From: Pedobacter sp. JY14-1 | GTDB taxonomy: Bacteria; Bacteroidota; Bacteroidia; Sphingobacteriales; Sphingobacteriaceae | Length of the DNA: 64,000 nucleotides | Assembly (NCBI RefSeq): GCF_029269825.1 | Contig: NZ_JARJHU010000008.1 | Location: 722,704 to 786,703 of the forward strand | Direction of reading: 5' to 3' | Part shown: piece after piece, positions 49,959-59,196 of the stretch | Layout of the letters: each line of letters starts with the position of its first letter | Numbering within the stretch: the first letter of the stretch is position 1 | The notes under the pieces: generated by a model | What the model saw: only the letters and a program-made list of their open reading frames with translations | The model's database searches: none | Told to the model about the DNA's origin: nothing | Made by a program: the position numbers and the translations under genes

Positions 49959-50345
49959 TTAATTGAGCCGGTAAGGAACGATAAGTTCAAATTCCGGTAT
50001 CTCCACATTGAACTCAAAATCATCTGCCATGCGCTGCATGAGATAGGAACCACGCATACTACCAATATCGGTGGACAGCTGACATCCGGAAACATAGGAA
50101 TGCATATCTCCGGGATGTAAAACAGGTTGCTGACCTACTACACCTTCTCCTTCCACTTCCCGCATGGTGCCATTAGAGTCAAAGATAAACCACTGACGCC
50201 TCTTCAGTTGAATGGTGAAATCGGTAAGGTTCTCAATATTGATACGGTAGGCAAACATAAAGTGTTCACTCGCAGGATTAGAATACTCATCCTGGTAAGT
50301 GGTTTCTACCGAAATCTTAACGCCTTGTGTGATGGATGTAACCAT
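49959..50345 (-). CDS. apaG: ApaG family protein
   Basis: 128 residues, single immunoglobulin-like beta domain: YRINIENLTDFTIQLKRRQWFIFDSNG, EVEGEGVVGQQPVLHPGDMHSYVSG and GSMRGSYLM are the family's conserved segments. ApaG is connected with cobalt/magnesium efflux or Ap4A metabolism in enteric bacteria; function here is not defined. It lies upstream of and is not coupled to dusB. Confidence 0.94.
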   Translation of the reverse strand: MVTSITQGVKISVETTYQDEYSNPASEHFMFAYRINIENLTDFTIQLKRRQWFIFDSNGTMREVEGEGVVGQQPVLHPGDMHSYVSGCQLSTDIGSMRGSYLMQRMADDFEFNVEIPEFELIVPYRLN

Positions 50346-50378
50346 TGCGGTGTGAATTTAGGAATTACTTTTCAAAAA

Positions 50379-51386
50379 TCAAGCCATTTCGCCTAGTGCG
50401 GCCGAGGGGCTGTATCTGACACTTATTTCATCCAGAAGTTCGCTAATGATAACTGGTTTTTCTTCCTTTACCAGCTGCATCCTGTAAGATTTGAAGTCAG
50501 GAAGTCCCTTAAAATAGTTGGCGTAATGCCGCCTCATCTCAAAGATACCCGTCTTTTCGCCTTTCCATGCAATGGATTTTTCGAGATGTATGCGACAGGC
50601 GTCAACCCTTTCTTTTATGGTCGGGGGAGGCAGTATTTTCCCCGTATTGTAGAAATATTTGATCTCCCTGAATATCCAGGGATAACCAATGGCGGCCCTG
50701 CCGATCATGATCCCATCTACTTCGTATTCAAGCCGCCAGTCTGCTGCCTTCTGTACCGAATCTACGTCACCGTTACCAAAAATAGGAATTCTGATCCGTG
50801 GATTGCGCTTGATCTCGCGGATCAGCGTCCAGTCGGCTTCCCCTTTGTAGAGTTGTGCCCTGGTGCGGCCGTGAATGGTTAGGGCCTGTATGCCGGTATC
50901 CTGCAATCTTTCTGCTACTTCTTCTATGTTTTTGGTATTGTCATCCCAGCCCAGACGTGTTTTTACAGTGACCGGAAGATGCGTAGCCTTTACGACTGCT
51001 GCAGTCATTTTAACCATTTTGTCAATGTCCTGCAGCAGGGCGGAGCCGGCTCCCCGGCAGGCTACATTTTTAACCGGGCAGCCATAGTTGATATCCATCA
51101 GATCGGGATTGGCCTGCGTGGCGATCTCGGTGGCTTCCCGCATATGGTCAATCTCACTTCCGAAAATCTGTATGCCTATCGGGCGCTCGTATTCAAAGAT
51201 GTCGAGCTTTGCCCTGCTTTTTGCGGCATCCCGGATGAGACCTTCTGAGGAAATAAATTCCGTATACATCATGTCTGCCCCGTTCTGCTTGCATACAAAG
51301 CGGAAGGGTGGGTCACTGACATCTTCCATAGGTGCCAGCAGCAAGGGGAATGCTCCGAGGTCAATATTTCCTATCTTTACAGACAT
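50379..51386 (-). CDS. dusB: tRNA-dihydrouridine synthase, DusB type
   Basis: 335 residues from the ATG at 51386 (MSVKIGNIDLGAFPLLLAPMEDVSDPPF). In-frame ATGs upstream exist, but a TACCTTTG -7 element lies at 51416-51423 with the predicted start of transcription inside them. The enzyme reads as Dus: DINYGCPVKNVACRGAGSALLQD with the catalytic Cys, VTVKTRLGWDD, LTIHGRTRAQLY and IFGNGDVDSVQKA. FMN-dependent formation of dihydrouridine in tRNA. It is divergent from the CPBP gene. Confidence 0.94.
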   Translation of the reverse strand: MSVKIGNIDLGAFPLLLAPMEDVSDPPFRFVCKQNGADMMYTEFISSEGLIRDAAKSRAKLDIFEYERPIGIQIFGSEIDHMREATEIATQANPDLMDINYGCPVKNVACRGAGSALLQDIDKMVKMTAAVVKATHLPVTVKTRLGWDDNTKNIEEVAERLQDTGIQALTIHGRTRAQLYKGEADWTLIREIKRNPRIRIPIFGNGDVDSVQKAADWRLEYEVDGIMIGRAAIGYPWIFREIKYFYNTGKILPPPTIKERVDACRIHLEKSIAWKGEKTGIFEMRRHYANYFKGLPDFKSYRMQLVKEEKPVIISELLDEISVRYSPSAALGEMA

Positions 51387-51438
51387 TTTTCTATCTTCAA
51401 GCCAAATTTCCATTACAAAGGTACAACAATTCAACATA

Positions 51439-52380
51439 ATGAATTTCATCTTAAAGCCACGAGAAGAGGATAGTCCGTATGGTCAGGTAGCCTATATTGC
51501 AGGGCTGGCGCTGGCAGGCCTGCTTATTTTCTCTGTTATTGCGATACTGGTGATCGTGGCGATGTATGGTATACAAATACTGGGCAATCCGGCGGCACTG
51601 TCGGGCGCTGAGCCCCGGTATATACCGGCTCTGCAGCTTCTGGTCATTGCGAGTTCCCTGGGATTATTTCTTTTCCCTGCGTTGGTATTGCCGTTGACGC
51701 AGAGACGCCGGATCTCAGATTTTTACTGGTTAAGCGTCCCTTCCGGTCAGCTTTTTTTTCTGGTTTTCCTGGTGATGATCGTTTCCCTGCCCTTTATGGA
51801 GTGGGTAACCTTGAGCAACCAGCAAATGAGCTTTCCGTCCTTTCTGAAAAGTATAGAAGACTGGATGCGCGAAAAGGAGGATGAAGCCTTGCGTACGACA
51901 ATTTTACTGCTGAAAATGAACGGTGTCAAAGATTTGTTGCTGAACTTGTTCATCGTAGCGTTATTGCCGGCTGTGGCGGAGGAGCTGATGTTCAGAGGGG
52001 CGCTGCAGCGTACCCTGGGAAGACTTTTTGGAAATCATCATGTTGCAATCTGGATTGCAGCGATTGTATTCAGTGCCATACATCTGCAATTTTATGGCTT
52101 CATACCGAGGCTGTTGCTTGGTGCGGGTTTTGGTTATCTTTATTTCTGGGGACGGAGCATCTGGTATGCCGTGCTGGGGCATTTTCTGAACAATGCCTAC
52201 GCGGTAACAATTGCCTGGTATATGCAGCAGAACCACATAACAGATTGGGCGAAGGCAGACAGCGAACCACATTTTGGAATGCTTGGCTATGCGCTCAGTT
52301 TCGTCCTGCTTATATTTGCCATTGCGTTTTTCAGGCGGCAGGCATTGAACACTAAAAAAACAACCGATAAAGCGATATGA
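51439..52380 (+). CDS. CPBP family intramembrane metalloprotease
   Basis: 313 residues from the ATG at 51439 (MNFILKPREEDSPYG); longer readings run through the divergent dusB gene. Several membrane helices and the CPBP motifs: EELMFRGALQRTLG (Glu-Glu-xxx-Arg), FSAIHLQFYGFIPR and GHFLNNAYA. The family includes Rce1-like and bacteriocin-related proteases; substrate unknown. It overlaps cdsA by four bases (ATGA). Confidence 0.92.
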   Translation: MNFILKPREEDSPYGQVAYIAGLALAGLLIFSVIAILVIVAMYGIQILGNPAALSGAEPRYIPALQLLVIASSLGLFLFPALVLPLTQRRRISDFYWLSVPSGQLFFLVFLVMIVSLPFMEWVTLSNQQMSFPSFLKSIEDWMREKEDEALRTTILLLKMNGVKDLLLNLFIVALLPAVAEELMFRGALQRTLGRLFGNHHVAIWIAAIVFSAIHLQFYGFIPRLLLGAGFGYLYFWGRSIWYAVLGHFLNNAYAVTIAWYMQQNHITDWAKADSEPHFGMLGYALSFVLLIFAIAFFRRQALNTKKTTDKAI

Positions 52381-53186
52381 AGACCCGTGCGATAACTGCA
52401 TTCTTTTTTACCATTGTAATGCTCGGATCTATTTTACTGGGCAGTTATACGTTTACCGCCTTTTATCTTATACTGAGCCTGGCTGCATTGTATGAGTTCT
52501 TTAAATTGGTGAAGACCTCAGGTATCAGGCCGCACCGTAACGTTGCTCTGGCAGCCGCTGCGCTGATCTTTTTAATGACTGCGGGTTTCCACTACCTGCA
52601 ATTTGATGCAAAATACCTGTTTATACTGATACCGCTTATTTTCTCGGTATTCATCAGCGAATTATATAAAAAGGATAAGATCCCCTTTGCCAATATCTCT
52701 TATACTTTCGTTGGGTTTATTTATGTAACGATTCCTTTTTGCTTTTTTTACTCACTCGGGTTTCTGTCCAATGCTGTAGAATACAGTTTTCACCTGCCAC
52801 TGGCCTTCCTGCTGATGCTTTGGGGAAATGATACAGGAGCCTACCTGTTTGGAATGAAATTCGGCAGGAAAAAGCTTTTTGAACGGCATTCTCCGAAAAA
52901 ATCCTGGGAAGGCTTTTTTGGAGGGGTCTTTACTGCGGTACTTGCAGCCTTTCTGATCTCCATCTGTTTTAGGGAATTACCTTTCTGGACCTGGGCGGTA
53001 ATGGCTGTCCTCATCGGTTGTTTCGGTACCTTGGGCGATCTGGTGGAGTCTATGCTGAAAAGGAGTCTGGATGCCAAGGATTCAGGATCCTTCCTTCCGG
53101 GACACGGAGGTTTGCTGGACCGTTTCGACGGTCTGCTGATCGCTGCTCCTGTCGTATATTCCTTTTTATATCTTATACTCCGCTAG
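52377..53186 (+). CDS. cdsA: phosphatidate cytidylyltransferase
   Basis: 269 residues, multiple membrane helices, with the CDP-diglyceride synthase signature KRSLDAKDSGSFLPGHGGL followed by LDRFDGLLIAAP near the C-terminus. It makes CDP-diacylglycerol for phospholipid synthesis. Coupled to the CPBP gene by an ATGA overlap. Its stop codon and the mfd stop share the palindrome CTAG (53183-53186), so the convergent genes overlap by four bases. Confidence 0.95.
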   Translation: MKTRAITAFFFTIVMLGSILLGSYTFTAFYLILSLAALYEFFKLVKTSGIRPHRNVALAAAALIFLMTAGFHYLQFDAKYLFILIPLIFSVFISELYKKDKIPFANISYTFVGFIYVTIPFCFFYSLGFLSNAVEYSFHLPLAFLLMLWGNDTGAYLFGMKFGRKKLFERHSPKKSWEGFFGGVFTAVLAAFLISICFRELPFWTWAVMAVLIGCFGTLGDLVESMLKRSLDAKDSGSFLPGHGGLLDRFDGLLIAAPVVYSFLYLILR

Positions 53187-56100
53187 TCGTTAATGACCAG
53201 GTTGAGCATTTCTATAGCCTCATCAACTGTATTGAGGTTGTCAAAAGAAATCCTGAGGCTGTCTTTCACCTCTTTCAGGTTACACAACCTGGGATGCAAT
53301 TGTGCAAACTGAAGTATCTTGCTGAACATAACTGAATCAAAGAAAGTGCTTTTTTTATCGCTGATGAAGTAGCCGCGCAGGATACCTTTTTTGAAGGTTA
53401 CTTTTTCAAATGCCAGCTTTTTGGCGGCCCATTGCAGCCTTAATACACTGAGCATTGTCCGTACAGGAGAAGGAACCGGTCCGAAACGATCTTTCAATGC
53501 CTGTTCGAAGGCTTTTAAGGCCTGTTCATTTTCTATCTTTGAAAGTTCGGTATACAGGTTGTAACGTTCGGTGATATTCGTTACATAATCATCGGGAATA
53601 TAAAGTTCCAGGTCGGTGTCTATTTGAGTGAAGGTTACAAATGGTCGCTCCGGTTCGTTTTCGAAGAGGTCTTTGAATTCATCAGATTTTAGCTCTTGGA
53701 TGGCTTCATCCAGAATTTTATGATACATTTCGAAGCCGATTTCAGCTATAAAACCACTTTGTTCCGCGCCCAGCAGGTTCCCGCTGCCCCTGATGTCAAG
53801 GTCACGCATGGCAATATTAAAGCCGCTACCCAGGTCTGAAAACTCCTCAATCGCACTGAGGCGCTTACGCGCCTCGGAAGTAAGGGTACTTAGCGGCGGG
53901 CTGAGCAGATAACAGAATGCCTTTTTATTGGATCTGCCTACACGCCCCCGCATCTGATGCAGGTCACTCAGACCGAACATGTGTGCGTGGTTAATGATGA
54001 TGGTATTGGCGTTGGGGATATCAAGCCCCGCTTCTATGATGGTCGTAGCGACCAGTACGTCTTTCTCCCCGTTGATGAAGTCAAGCATAACGTCTTCCAG
54101 TGCATCTCCGTCAAGCTGACCGTGAGCAATGCCGATCCTGGCCTTTGGTACCAGATGCTGTATCAGGCCACCAAGCTGCATCAGGTCATTTACACGGTTA
54201 TGGATAAAGAATACCTGGCCGCCGCGGTCCAGTTCAAACTGGACGGCTTCCTGTATAAGTTTGTCGTTGAACACATGCAGTTCGGTGTTGACCGGCTGAC
54301 GGTTGGGCGGTGGCGTACTCATGATGGAAAGGTCTCTTGCGCCCATGAGTGAAAAGTGCAGTGTGCGGGGTATTGGCGTAGCAGTAAGCGTAAGGGTGTC
54401 TACATTTACGCGCATTGCCCGTAATTTTTCTTTTGATGACACGCCGAACTTTTGTTCTTCGTCGATGATCATAATGCCCAGGTCCTTGAACTTTACATCT
54501 TTACTGAGCAGACGATGAGTACCGATCACGATATCGACTTTTCCTTCGGAAACAGCTTTTAAAGTGTCTTTAATCTGTTTACTGGTCTTGAAACGGTTGA
54601 TATAGTCTACTGTACAGGGAAAGTCTTTCAGACGGCCTGAAAATGTCTTGTAGTGCTGTAAGGCCAGGATTGTTGTGGGAACAAGTACCGCTGCCTGTTT
54701 GCCGTTGGCGACAGCCTTGAAAGCAGCCCTGATGGCGATCTCGGTTTTGCCGAAGCCCACATCTCCGCAGACCAGCCTGTCCATAGGATGGGGGGCTTCC
54801 ATATCTTTTTTGACATCGGCGGTCGCCTTTACCTGGTCGGGGGTGTCTTCATAAATAAAGGAAGCTTCAAGTTCGGTTTCAAGATAGCCGTCCGGACTGA
54901 AAGCGGTGCCTACCTGTGCTTTGCGCATGGCATAGAGCTTGATCAGGTCCCGGGCGATGTCCTTAACTTTTTTTTTTGTCGTTTTTTTCAGCTTTTCCCA
55001 GGCCTCTGTGCCCAGTTTGTTCATCTTTGGCGCAGTCCCGTCCTTACCACTGTATTTCGCAATGCGGTTCAGGGAATTGATGTTGACATACAGCAGGTCG
55101 TTGTCTGCATAAACGAGTCTGATCATTTCCTGGGTCTTGCCATTTACCTCAACTTTTTCCAGACCAGCGTATTTTCCGATGCCATGATCAATGTGGGTTA
55201 CAAAATCGCCTGGTTTAAGGTCCCGGAGCTCTTTGAGGGTAATGGCCTGACTGCGTTGGTAACCACGTTTCAATTTATATTTGTAGAAACGGTCGAAGAT
55301 CTGATGATCGGTATAAAAAGCAACTTTTTGTGCGGCATCTACAAAGCCTTCCCTGAGCGGGATGTTAACAGGGGTGAACCTGGCTGACTTATCGATGTCG
55401 TCAAGGATGGCATACAGCCGTTCGATCTGTTTTGGCGAGTTGCTGAATATGAAATTGCGGATATCTTCCTTCTCATTTTCCCTAAGGTTATGGATCAGCA
55501 GGCTGAAGTCTTTGTTAAAGGAGGGCTGGGGACGTGTTTCGAAGTTAAATAGGTGGTCTGTCTTATAAAAAAACTGTTTGCCGAATTCGACGATGCTAAA
55601 CTCATGCAGCATGTCTGCAAGAATTTTTTCGTCGCTGAAGGCATATTTCGGATCTATCCATTCCGGATTTTCCTGCTTGTCCTTAGCAGGGAGCGCCTTC
55701 CAGAGTTCGGTCGCTTTTTTGTAGCCTCCGCGAACGACGTCAAGGGTAAACTCAACATCTTTGATCCAGACCTGGGCATCTGTTTCTATGTATTCCAGCA
55801 GGTTGATGTTGTTTTCGGTGAGGTATTTCGACTGTACATTAGGTATAATGGTAAAGCTCATCACATCTTCTGCCGAAAGCTGGCTTTCGATTTCAAATGT
55901 CCGGATGCTTTCGATCTCATCGCCAAAGAATTCTATGCGGTAGGGGAGGTCATGCGAAAATGAAAAGATATCCACAATTCCGCCCCGGATGGAAAACTGC
56001 CCCGGTTCATACACAAAGTCAGTGCGTTCGAATTCATAATCGATAAGAAATTCGTTGACGAAATCGATACTTAACTTTGTTCCTCTGCTGATTTCAAGGG

Positions 56101-56527
56101 TGTTTTTTTCAAGCAAGGCCCTGTCGATCACTTTTTCGGCAATGGCCTCAGGGTAGGTAACAACCAGTTTTCCATATTCACTATGGTGATTGAGCTCATT
56201 GAGCACTTCCGCCCTTGCGAGTACATTGGCCGTGTCTACCTGCGTAAAATCGAATCCTTTGCGAAAGGAAGAGGGGAACAACAAAATTTCTTTGTCAAGA
56301 ATGCTTTCCAGATCGGCCTGAAAATAAGCGGCCTCTTCCCTGTCGGGCAGGATAAAGACTACAGGCTTGTGCAGGAGGAAATGAGTTGCGATGGCTATTG
56401 TTGCATCGGCTGAACCTACAAGGCCCTTCAGCTGAAGTTTAGTACCTTTACCCTGATTGAGGGCCCTGGCCAGTCCGGTAATGCGCTCATCGGTTTTATA
56501 TCTGTTGATCAGGTCGCGGATGTTCAC
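53183..56527 (-). CDS. mfd: transcription-repair coupling factor
   Basis: 1114 residues from a GTG at 56527 (MNIRDLINRYKTDERITGLA), the usual kind of N-terminus; an ATG at 56581 would add 18 residues but read through the -7 element TACATTTG at 56532-56539. Domains in order: UvrB-like N-terminal region (about 1-330), RNA-polymerase-interaction domain (LKPGDFVTHIDHGIGKYAGL), helicase with Walker A GDVGFGKTE and IIDEEQKFG, and the TRCF C-terminal domain. It removes stalled RNA polymerase and recruits UvrA to damage. It is convergent with cdsA. Confidence 0.95.
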   Translation of the reverse strand: MNIRDLINRYKTDERITGLARALNQGKGTKLQLKGLVGSADATIAIATHFLLHKPVVFILPDREEAAYFQADLESILDKEILLFPSSFRKGFDFTQVDTANVLARAEVLNELNHHSEYGKLVVTYPEAIAEKVIDRALLEKNTLEISRGTKLSIDFVNEFLIDYEFERTDFVYEPGQFSIRGGIVDIFSFSHDLPYRIEFFGDEIESIRTFEIESQLSAEDVMSFTIIPNVQSKYLTENNINLLEYIETDAQVWIKDVEFTLDVVRGGYKKATELWKALPAKDKQENPEWIDPKYAFSDEKILADMLHEFSIVEFGKQFFYKTDHLFNFETRPQPSFNKDFSLLIHNLRENEKEDIRNFIFSNSPKQIERLYAILDDIDKSARFTPVNIPLREGFVDAAQKVAFYTDHQIFDRFYKYKLKRGYQRSQAITLKELRDLKPGDFVTHIDHGIGKYAGLEKVEVNGKTQEMIRLVYADNDLLYVNINSLNRIAKYSGKDGTAPKMNKLGTEAWEKLKKTTKKKVKDIARDLIKLYAMRKAQVGTAFSPDGYLETELEASFIYEDTPDQVKATADVKKDMEAPHPMDRLVCGDVGFGKTEIAIRAAFKAVANGKQAAVLVPTTILALQHYKTFSGRLKDFPCTVDYINRFKTSKQIKDTLKAVSEGKVDIVIGTHRLLSKDVKFKDLGIMIIDEEQKFGVSSKEKLRAMRVNVDTLTLTATPIPRTLHFSLMGARDLSIMSTPPPNRQPVNTELHVFNDKLIQEAVQFELDRGGQVFFIHNRVNDLMQLGGLIQHLVPKARIGIAHGQLDGDALEDVMLDFINGEKDVLVATTIIEAGLDIPNANTIIINHAHMFGLSDLHQMRGRVGRSNKKAFCYLLSPPLSTLTSEARKRLSAIEEFSDLGSGFNIAMRDLDIRGSGNLLGAEQSGFIAEIGFEMYHKILDEAIQELKSDEFKDLFENEPERPFVTFTQIDTDLELYIPDDYVTNITERYNLYTELSKIENEQALKAFEQALKDRFGPVPSPVRTMLSVLRLQWAAKKLAFEKVTFKKGILRGYFISDKKSTFFDSVMFSKILQFAQLHPRLCNLKEVKDSLRISFDNLNTVDEAIEMLNLVIND

Positions 56528-56531
56528 GGTG

Positions 56532-56539
56532 CAAATGTA
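56532..56539 (-). promoter_or_regulatory. -7 element immediately before the mfd GTG
   Basis: TACATTTG on the minus strand lies four bases before the GTG at 56527, so transcription would start at the GTG itself. No -33 TTG at 19-21 bases is seen, which lowers confidence. Confidence 0.5.
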
Positions 56540-56606
56540 AGATTTATCATTAGCTTTAGGTGTAACAATGTGTCTGTTCATTCATCTATAATAGAGAAGA
56601 GGTAAT

Positions 56607-56909
56607 ATGAAAGAGCTGATTATTTGGGTGTTGGCGTTTTTACTGCTCGCTATAGATGTTCCTGAACCCTATGGCCAGGCGCATCACTTCAGCCTTTGCC
56701 CACTGGCAGCACTGGGATTTGACTGGTGTCCGGGATGCGGATTGGGCAGGTCGATCACCCAGCTATTCCATGGCAATTTTGAAGAAAGCTGGAAATATCA
56801 CTGGTTCGCCTTACCTGCCGTACTGATTATCGGACTGCGCATGTTTACCCTTTCTAAAAGAAGTATTAATGAATTTAAATTAAAATTTAAGGAGAAAAGA
56901 TATGTTTGA
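56607..56909 (+). CDS. DUF2752 family small membrane protein
   Basis: 100 residues: a hydrophobic N-terminal helix (about 3-18), the DUF2752 core SLCPLAALGFDWCPGCGLGRS (here residues about 31-50), and another hydrophobic segment (about 66-82). The function of the family is unknown. Its last eight bases overlap the TM2 gene start, implying coupling. Confidence 0.88.
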   Translation: MKELIIWVLAFLLLAIDVPEPYGQAHHFSLCPLAALGFDWCPGCGLGRSITQLFHGNFEESWKYHWFALPAVLIIGLRMFTLSKRSINEFKLKFKEKRYV

Positions 56910-57261
56910 TTCACCATTTATGTCACTTCCCGGTATTTCTCCGCAGGAATATTCTTACTTGCAGACTGCGACAACGGGATTTAGCGAACAGCAGCTCAGG
57001 GGTTTTCTGATGATTTACAGCAGTAAGCGGAGAAACCCTGACGACATGTTGCTATACAGTATCCTCGGCTTTTTTGTGCCCGGTCTGGCCAGGTTTCTCG
57101 TTGGTCAGATTGGTATGGGTATTTTGTATTTCTTTACCCTAGGGCTGTGTATGATCGGTACGATTATCGATATCATCAACCATAAGAACCTGGCCTTTGA
57201 GTATAATCAGAAAATGGTTTTTGAAAGCCTGCAGATGATCAAAATTGGAAATATCCAATAG
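56902..57261 (+). CDS. TM2 domain-containing protein
   Basis: 119 residues. The TM2 domain (about 48-98) consists of two membrane helices around the pattern LLYSILGFFVPGLARFLVGQ ... GILYFFTLGLCMIGTIIDI. The cytoplasmic N-terminal 45 residues are polar. Function unknown; it overlaps the DUF2752 gene and precedes the Nif3 gene by 18 bases. Confidence 0.9.
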   Translation: MFDSPFMSLPGISPQEYSYLQTATTGFSEQQLRGFLMIYSSKRRNPDDMLLYSILGFFVPGLARFLVGQIGMGILYFFTLGLCMIGTIIDIINHKNLAFEYNQKMVFESLQMIKIGNIQ

Positions 57262-57279
57262 GGATTAGTAGTTTAGGGG

Positions 57280-58377
57280 ATGAGATTAGCTTTATTGATC
57301 AAACATCTGGAGTCAGTAGCTCCCCTTTCCTATCAGGAAGACTATGACAATTCGGGACTGCTGGTCGGCGATCCGGAACAAGAAGTTTACGGCGCCCTCG
57401 TTGCCCTGGACTGTACGGAGGCCGTGATAGACGAGGCTGTTGCACAGGGGTTAGACCTGGTCATTACCCATCATCCGATTGTTTTTAAAGGACTGAAAAG
57501 ACTGAATGGCAAGTCTTATGTGGAACGGGTGGTGATTAAAGCCATCAGGAACAATATAGCCTTGTATGCAATCCACACCAACCTGGATGCTGTAGTGACA
57601 GGCGTTAATGGTGCGATTGCGGATCGCCTGGGGTTAAGAAATTTACGGATCCTGAGGCCAAAAGCCGGCGTGCTCAAAAAACTGGTTGCTTTTTGCCCGG
57701 CAGCACAGGCGGAACAATTGCGCAGTGCATTATTTAACGCCGGAGCCGGACATATCGGTAAATATAGTGAATGTAGTTTCAGTGCAGAAGGATCGGGAAC
57801 ATTTAAAGCAGAAGCGGGTGCAGACCCGTATGTAGGACGTATCGGTGAGCGGCACCTGGAAAGGGAAGAGCGGATTGAGACGGTCTTTCAGGCGCATGAT
57901 GAGCGTAAGGTTATACTTGCACTATTGGAGAACCATCCCTATGAAGAAGTTGCCTATGATGTTTATCGCCTGGACAACACGCTGGAAACTGCAGGTTCAG
58001 GAATGATTGGCTGGTTGGAGAAGGAAATGGACGGCAGGGCATTTTTAGGTCTGGTGAAAGACGCGATGGATGCCGCAGTGATCAGGCATACGAAGCTCTT
58101 GCCAGCCAGAATCAGAAAAGTGGCAGTTTGCGGAGGCTCCGGTAGTTTTCTGCTGAAGGACGCTATCGCTGCAGGGGCTGACGCTTTTGTCACTGCCGAT
58201 TTCAAGTATCACGAGTTTTTTGATGCAGAGGAAAAACTTATGATCGCAGATATCGGACACTTTGAAAGTGAACAATTTACATCTAATTTGTTGATTGATA
58301 TTATTCAGGAAAAATTTCCTAACTTTGCAATCCGTTTAACGGAGCATAATACGAACCCCATAAATTATTTCATTTAA
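57280..58377 (+). CDS. Nif3-like dinuclear metal centre protein
   Basis: 365 residues of the Nif3/YqfO family: NSGLLVGDPEQEVYGALVALD and ITHHPIVFKGLKRL provide metal-binding His, then IHTNLDAVVTGVNGAIADRLGL and, at the C-terminal end, ADIGHFESEQ. The central insertion (about 135-240) is the PII/CutA-like domain of YqfO-type proteins. Reaction unknown; some members act as GTP cyclohydrolase-like or hydrolases. It overlaps the next gene by one base (TAATG). Confidence 0.93.
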   Translation: MRLALLIKHLESVAPLSYQEDYDNSGLLVGDPEQEVYGALVALDCTEAVIDEAVAQGLDLVITHHPIVFKGLKRLNGKSYVERVVIKAIRNNIALYAIHTNLDAVVTGVNGAIADRLGLRNLRILRPKAGVLKKLVAFCPAAQAEQLRSALFNAGAGHIGKYSECSFSAEGSGTFKAEAGADPYVGRIGERHLEREERIETVFQAHDERKVILALLENHPYEEVAYDVYRLDNTLETAGSGMIGWLEKEMDGRAFLGLVKDAMDAAVIRHTKLLPARIRKVAVCGGSGSFLLKDAIAAGADAFVTADFKYHEFFDAEEKLMIADIGHFESEQFTSNLLIDIIQEKFPNFAIRLTEHNTNPINYFI

Positions 58378-59120
58378 TGGAACAAACTGTAGAGCAAAAG
58401 CTGAAGGCACTATACGAGTTACAGACCTTGCACACGAAGATCGATAAGATCCGCCAGATCCGCGGAGAGCTTCCTATGGAAGTTGCCGATCTGGAAGATG
58501 ATGTCGCGGGACTGGAAACCAGGATCCAAAAATATAAGGGAGAACTGGACGACGCGGAGGATGCCATCGTGACCCGTAAAAATATGATCAAGGAGGCACA
58601 GAACCTGATTAAGAAATACGAAACGCAGCTTAAGGAAGTTAAGAATAACCGTGAGTATGATGCCCTGACCAAGGAAGTCGAAATACAGAACCTGGAGATA
58701 CAGGTTTGCGAGAAGAAGATACGTGAGTTTGGTTTCGACATTACCCAGAAAACAGAGGTATACGAAAAAGCATTGGCTGATCTGGAACTCAGGAAAAAGG
58801 ACCTTGATGTTAAGAAGGCGGAATTGCAGACAATTACTGCTGAAACTGAAAAAGAAGAAGAATCGCTGAACGAACGTGCAGAAAAAGCGGAAACCGAAAT
58901 CGAAGACCGATTGCTAACGGCTTATAAGCGTTTGAGAGGAAATGCAAATAATGGCCTGGCCGTGGTAACGATTGACAGGGATTCGTGTTCAGGATGCTTT
59001 AACCAAATTCCTCCACAGCGCCAGTTGGATATCCGCCAGCGGAAAAAGATCATCGTTTGTGAACATTGCGGACGGATTCTGGTCGATGAGGCCCTTACAC
59101 ATGAAGTCGAGGCGGTATAA
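58377..59120 (+). CDS. coiled-coil protein with C-terminal zinc ribbon
   Basis: 247 residues: a long charged helix pair (about 15-185) of coiled-coil character, then a zinc ribbon with two CxxC pairs (SGCFNQIPPQRQLDI ... VCEHCGRILV, Cys pairs about 205/208 and 227/230). It belongs to the widespread C4-zinc-ribbon family paired with Nif3 genes; function unknown. It is translationally coupled to the Nif3 gene. Confidence 0.92.
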   Translation: MEQTVEQKLKALYELQTLHTKIDKIRQIRGELPMEVADLEDDVAGLETRIQKYKGELDDAEDAIVTRKNMIKEAQNLIKKYETQLKEVKNNREYDALTKEVEIQNLEIQVCEKKIREFGFDITQKTEVYEKALADLELRKKDLDVKKAELQTITAETEKEEESLNERAEKAETEIEDRLLTAYKRLRGNANNGLAVVTIDRDSCSGCFNQIPPQRQLDIRQRKKIIVCEHCGRILVDEALTHEVEAV

Positions 59121-59138
59121 CCATTGCCTGATATAAAT

Positions 59139-59173
59139 AAAAAGGGGCAGGATCATTGATCCGGCCCCTTTTT
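59139..59173. terminator. Bidirectional terminator between the zinc-ribbon and LUD genes
   Basis: Stem AAAAAGGGGC / GGCCCCTTTTT continued by GGATCA / TGATCC around one mismatch, with a short loop; flanked by A and T runs so it serves both convergent genes. Confidence 0.9.
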
Positions 59174-59196
59174 ATTTATAGACACTTTTTTAGAAG

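Noticed and set aside
51088..51438. 117-residue N-terminal extension of the CPBP protease
   Set aside because: It runs antisense through dusB; the ATG at 51439 gives a normal N-terminus.
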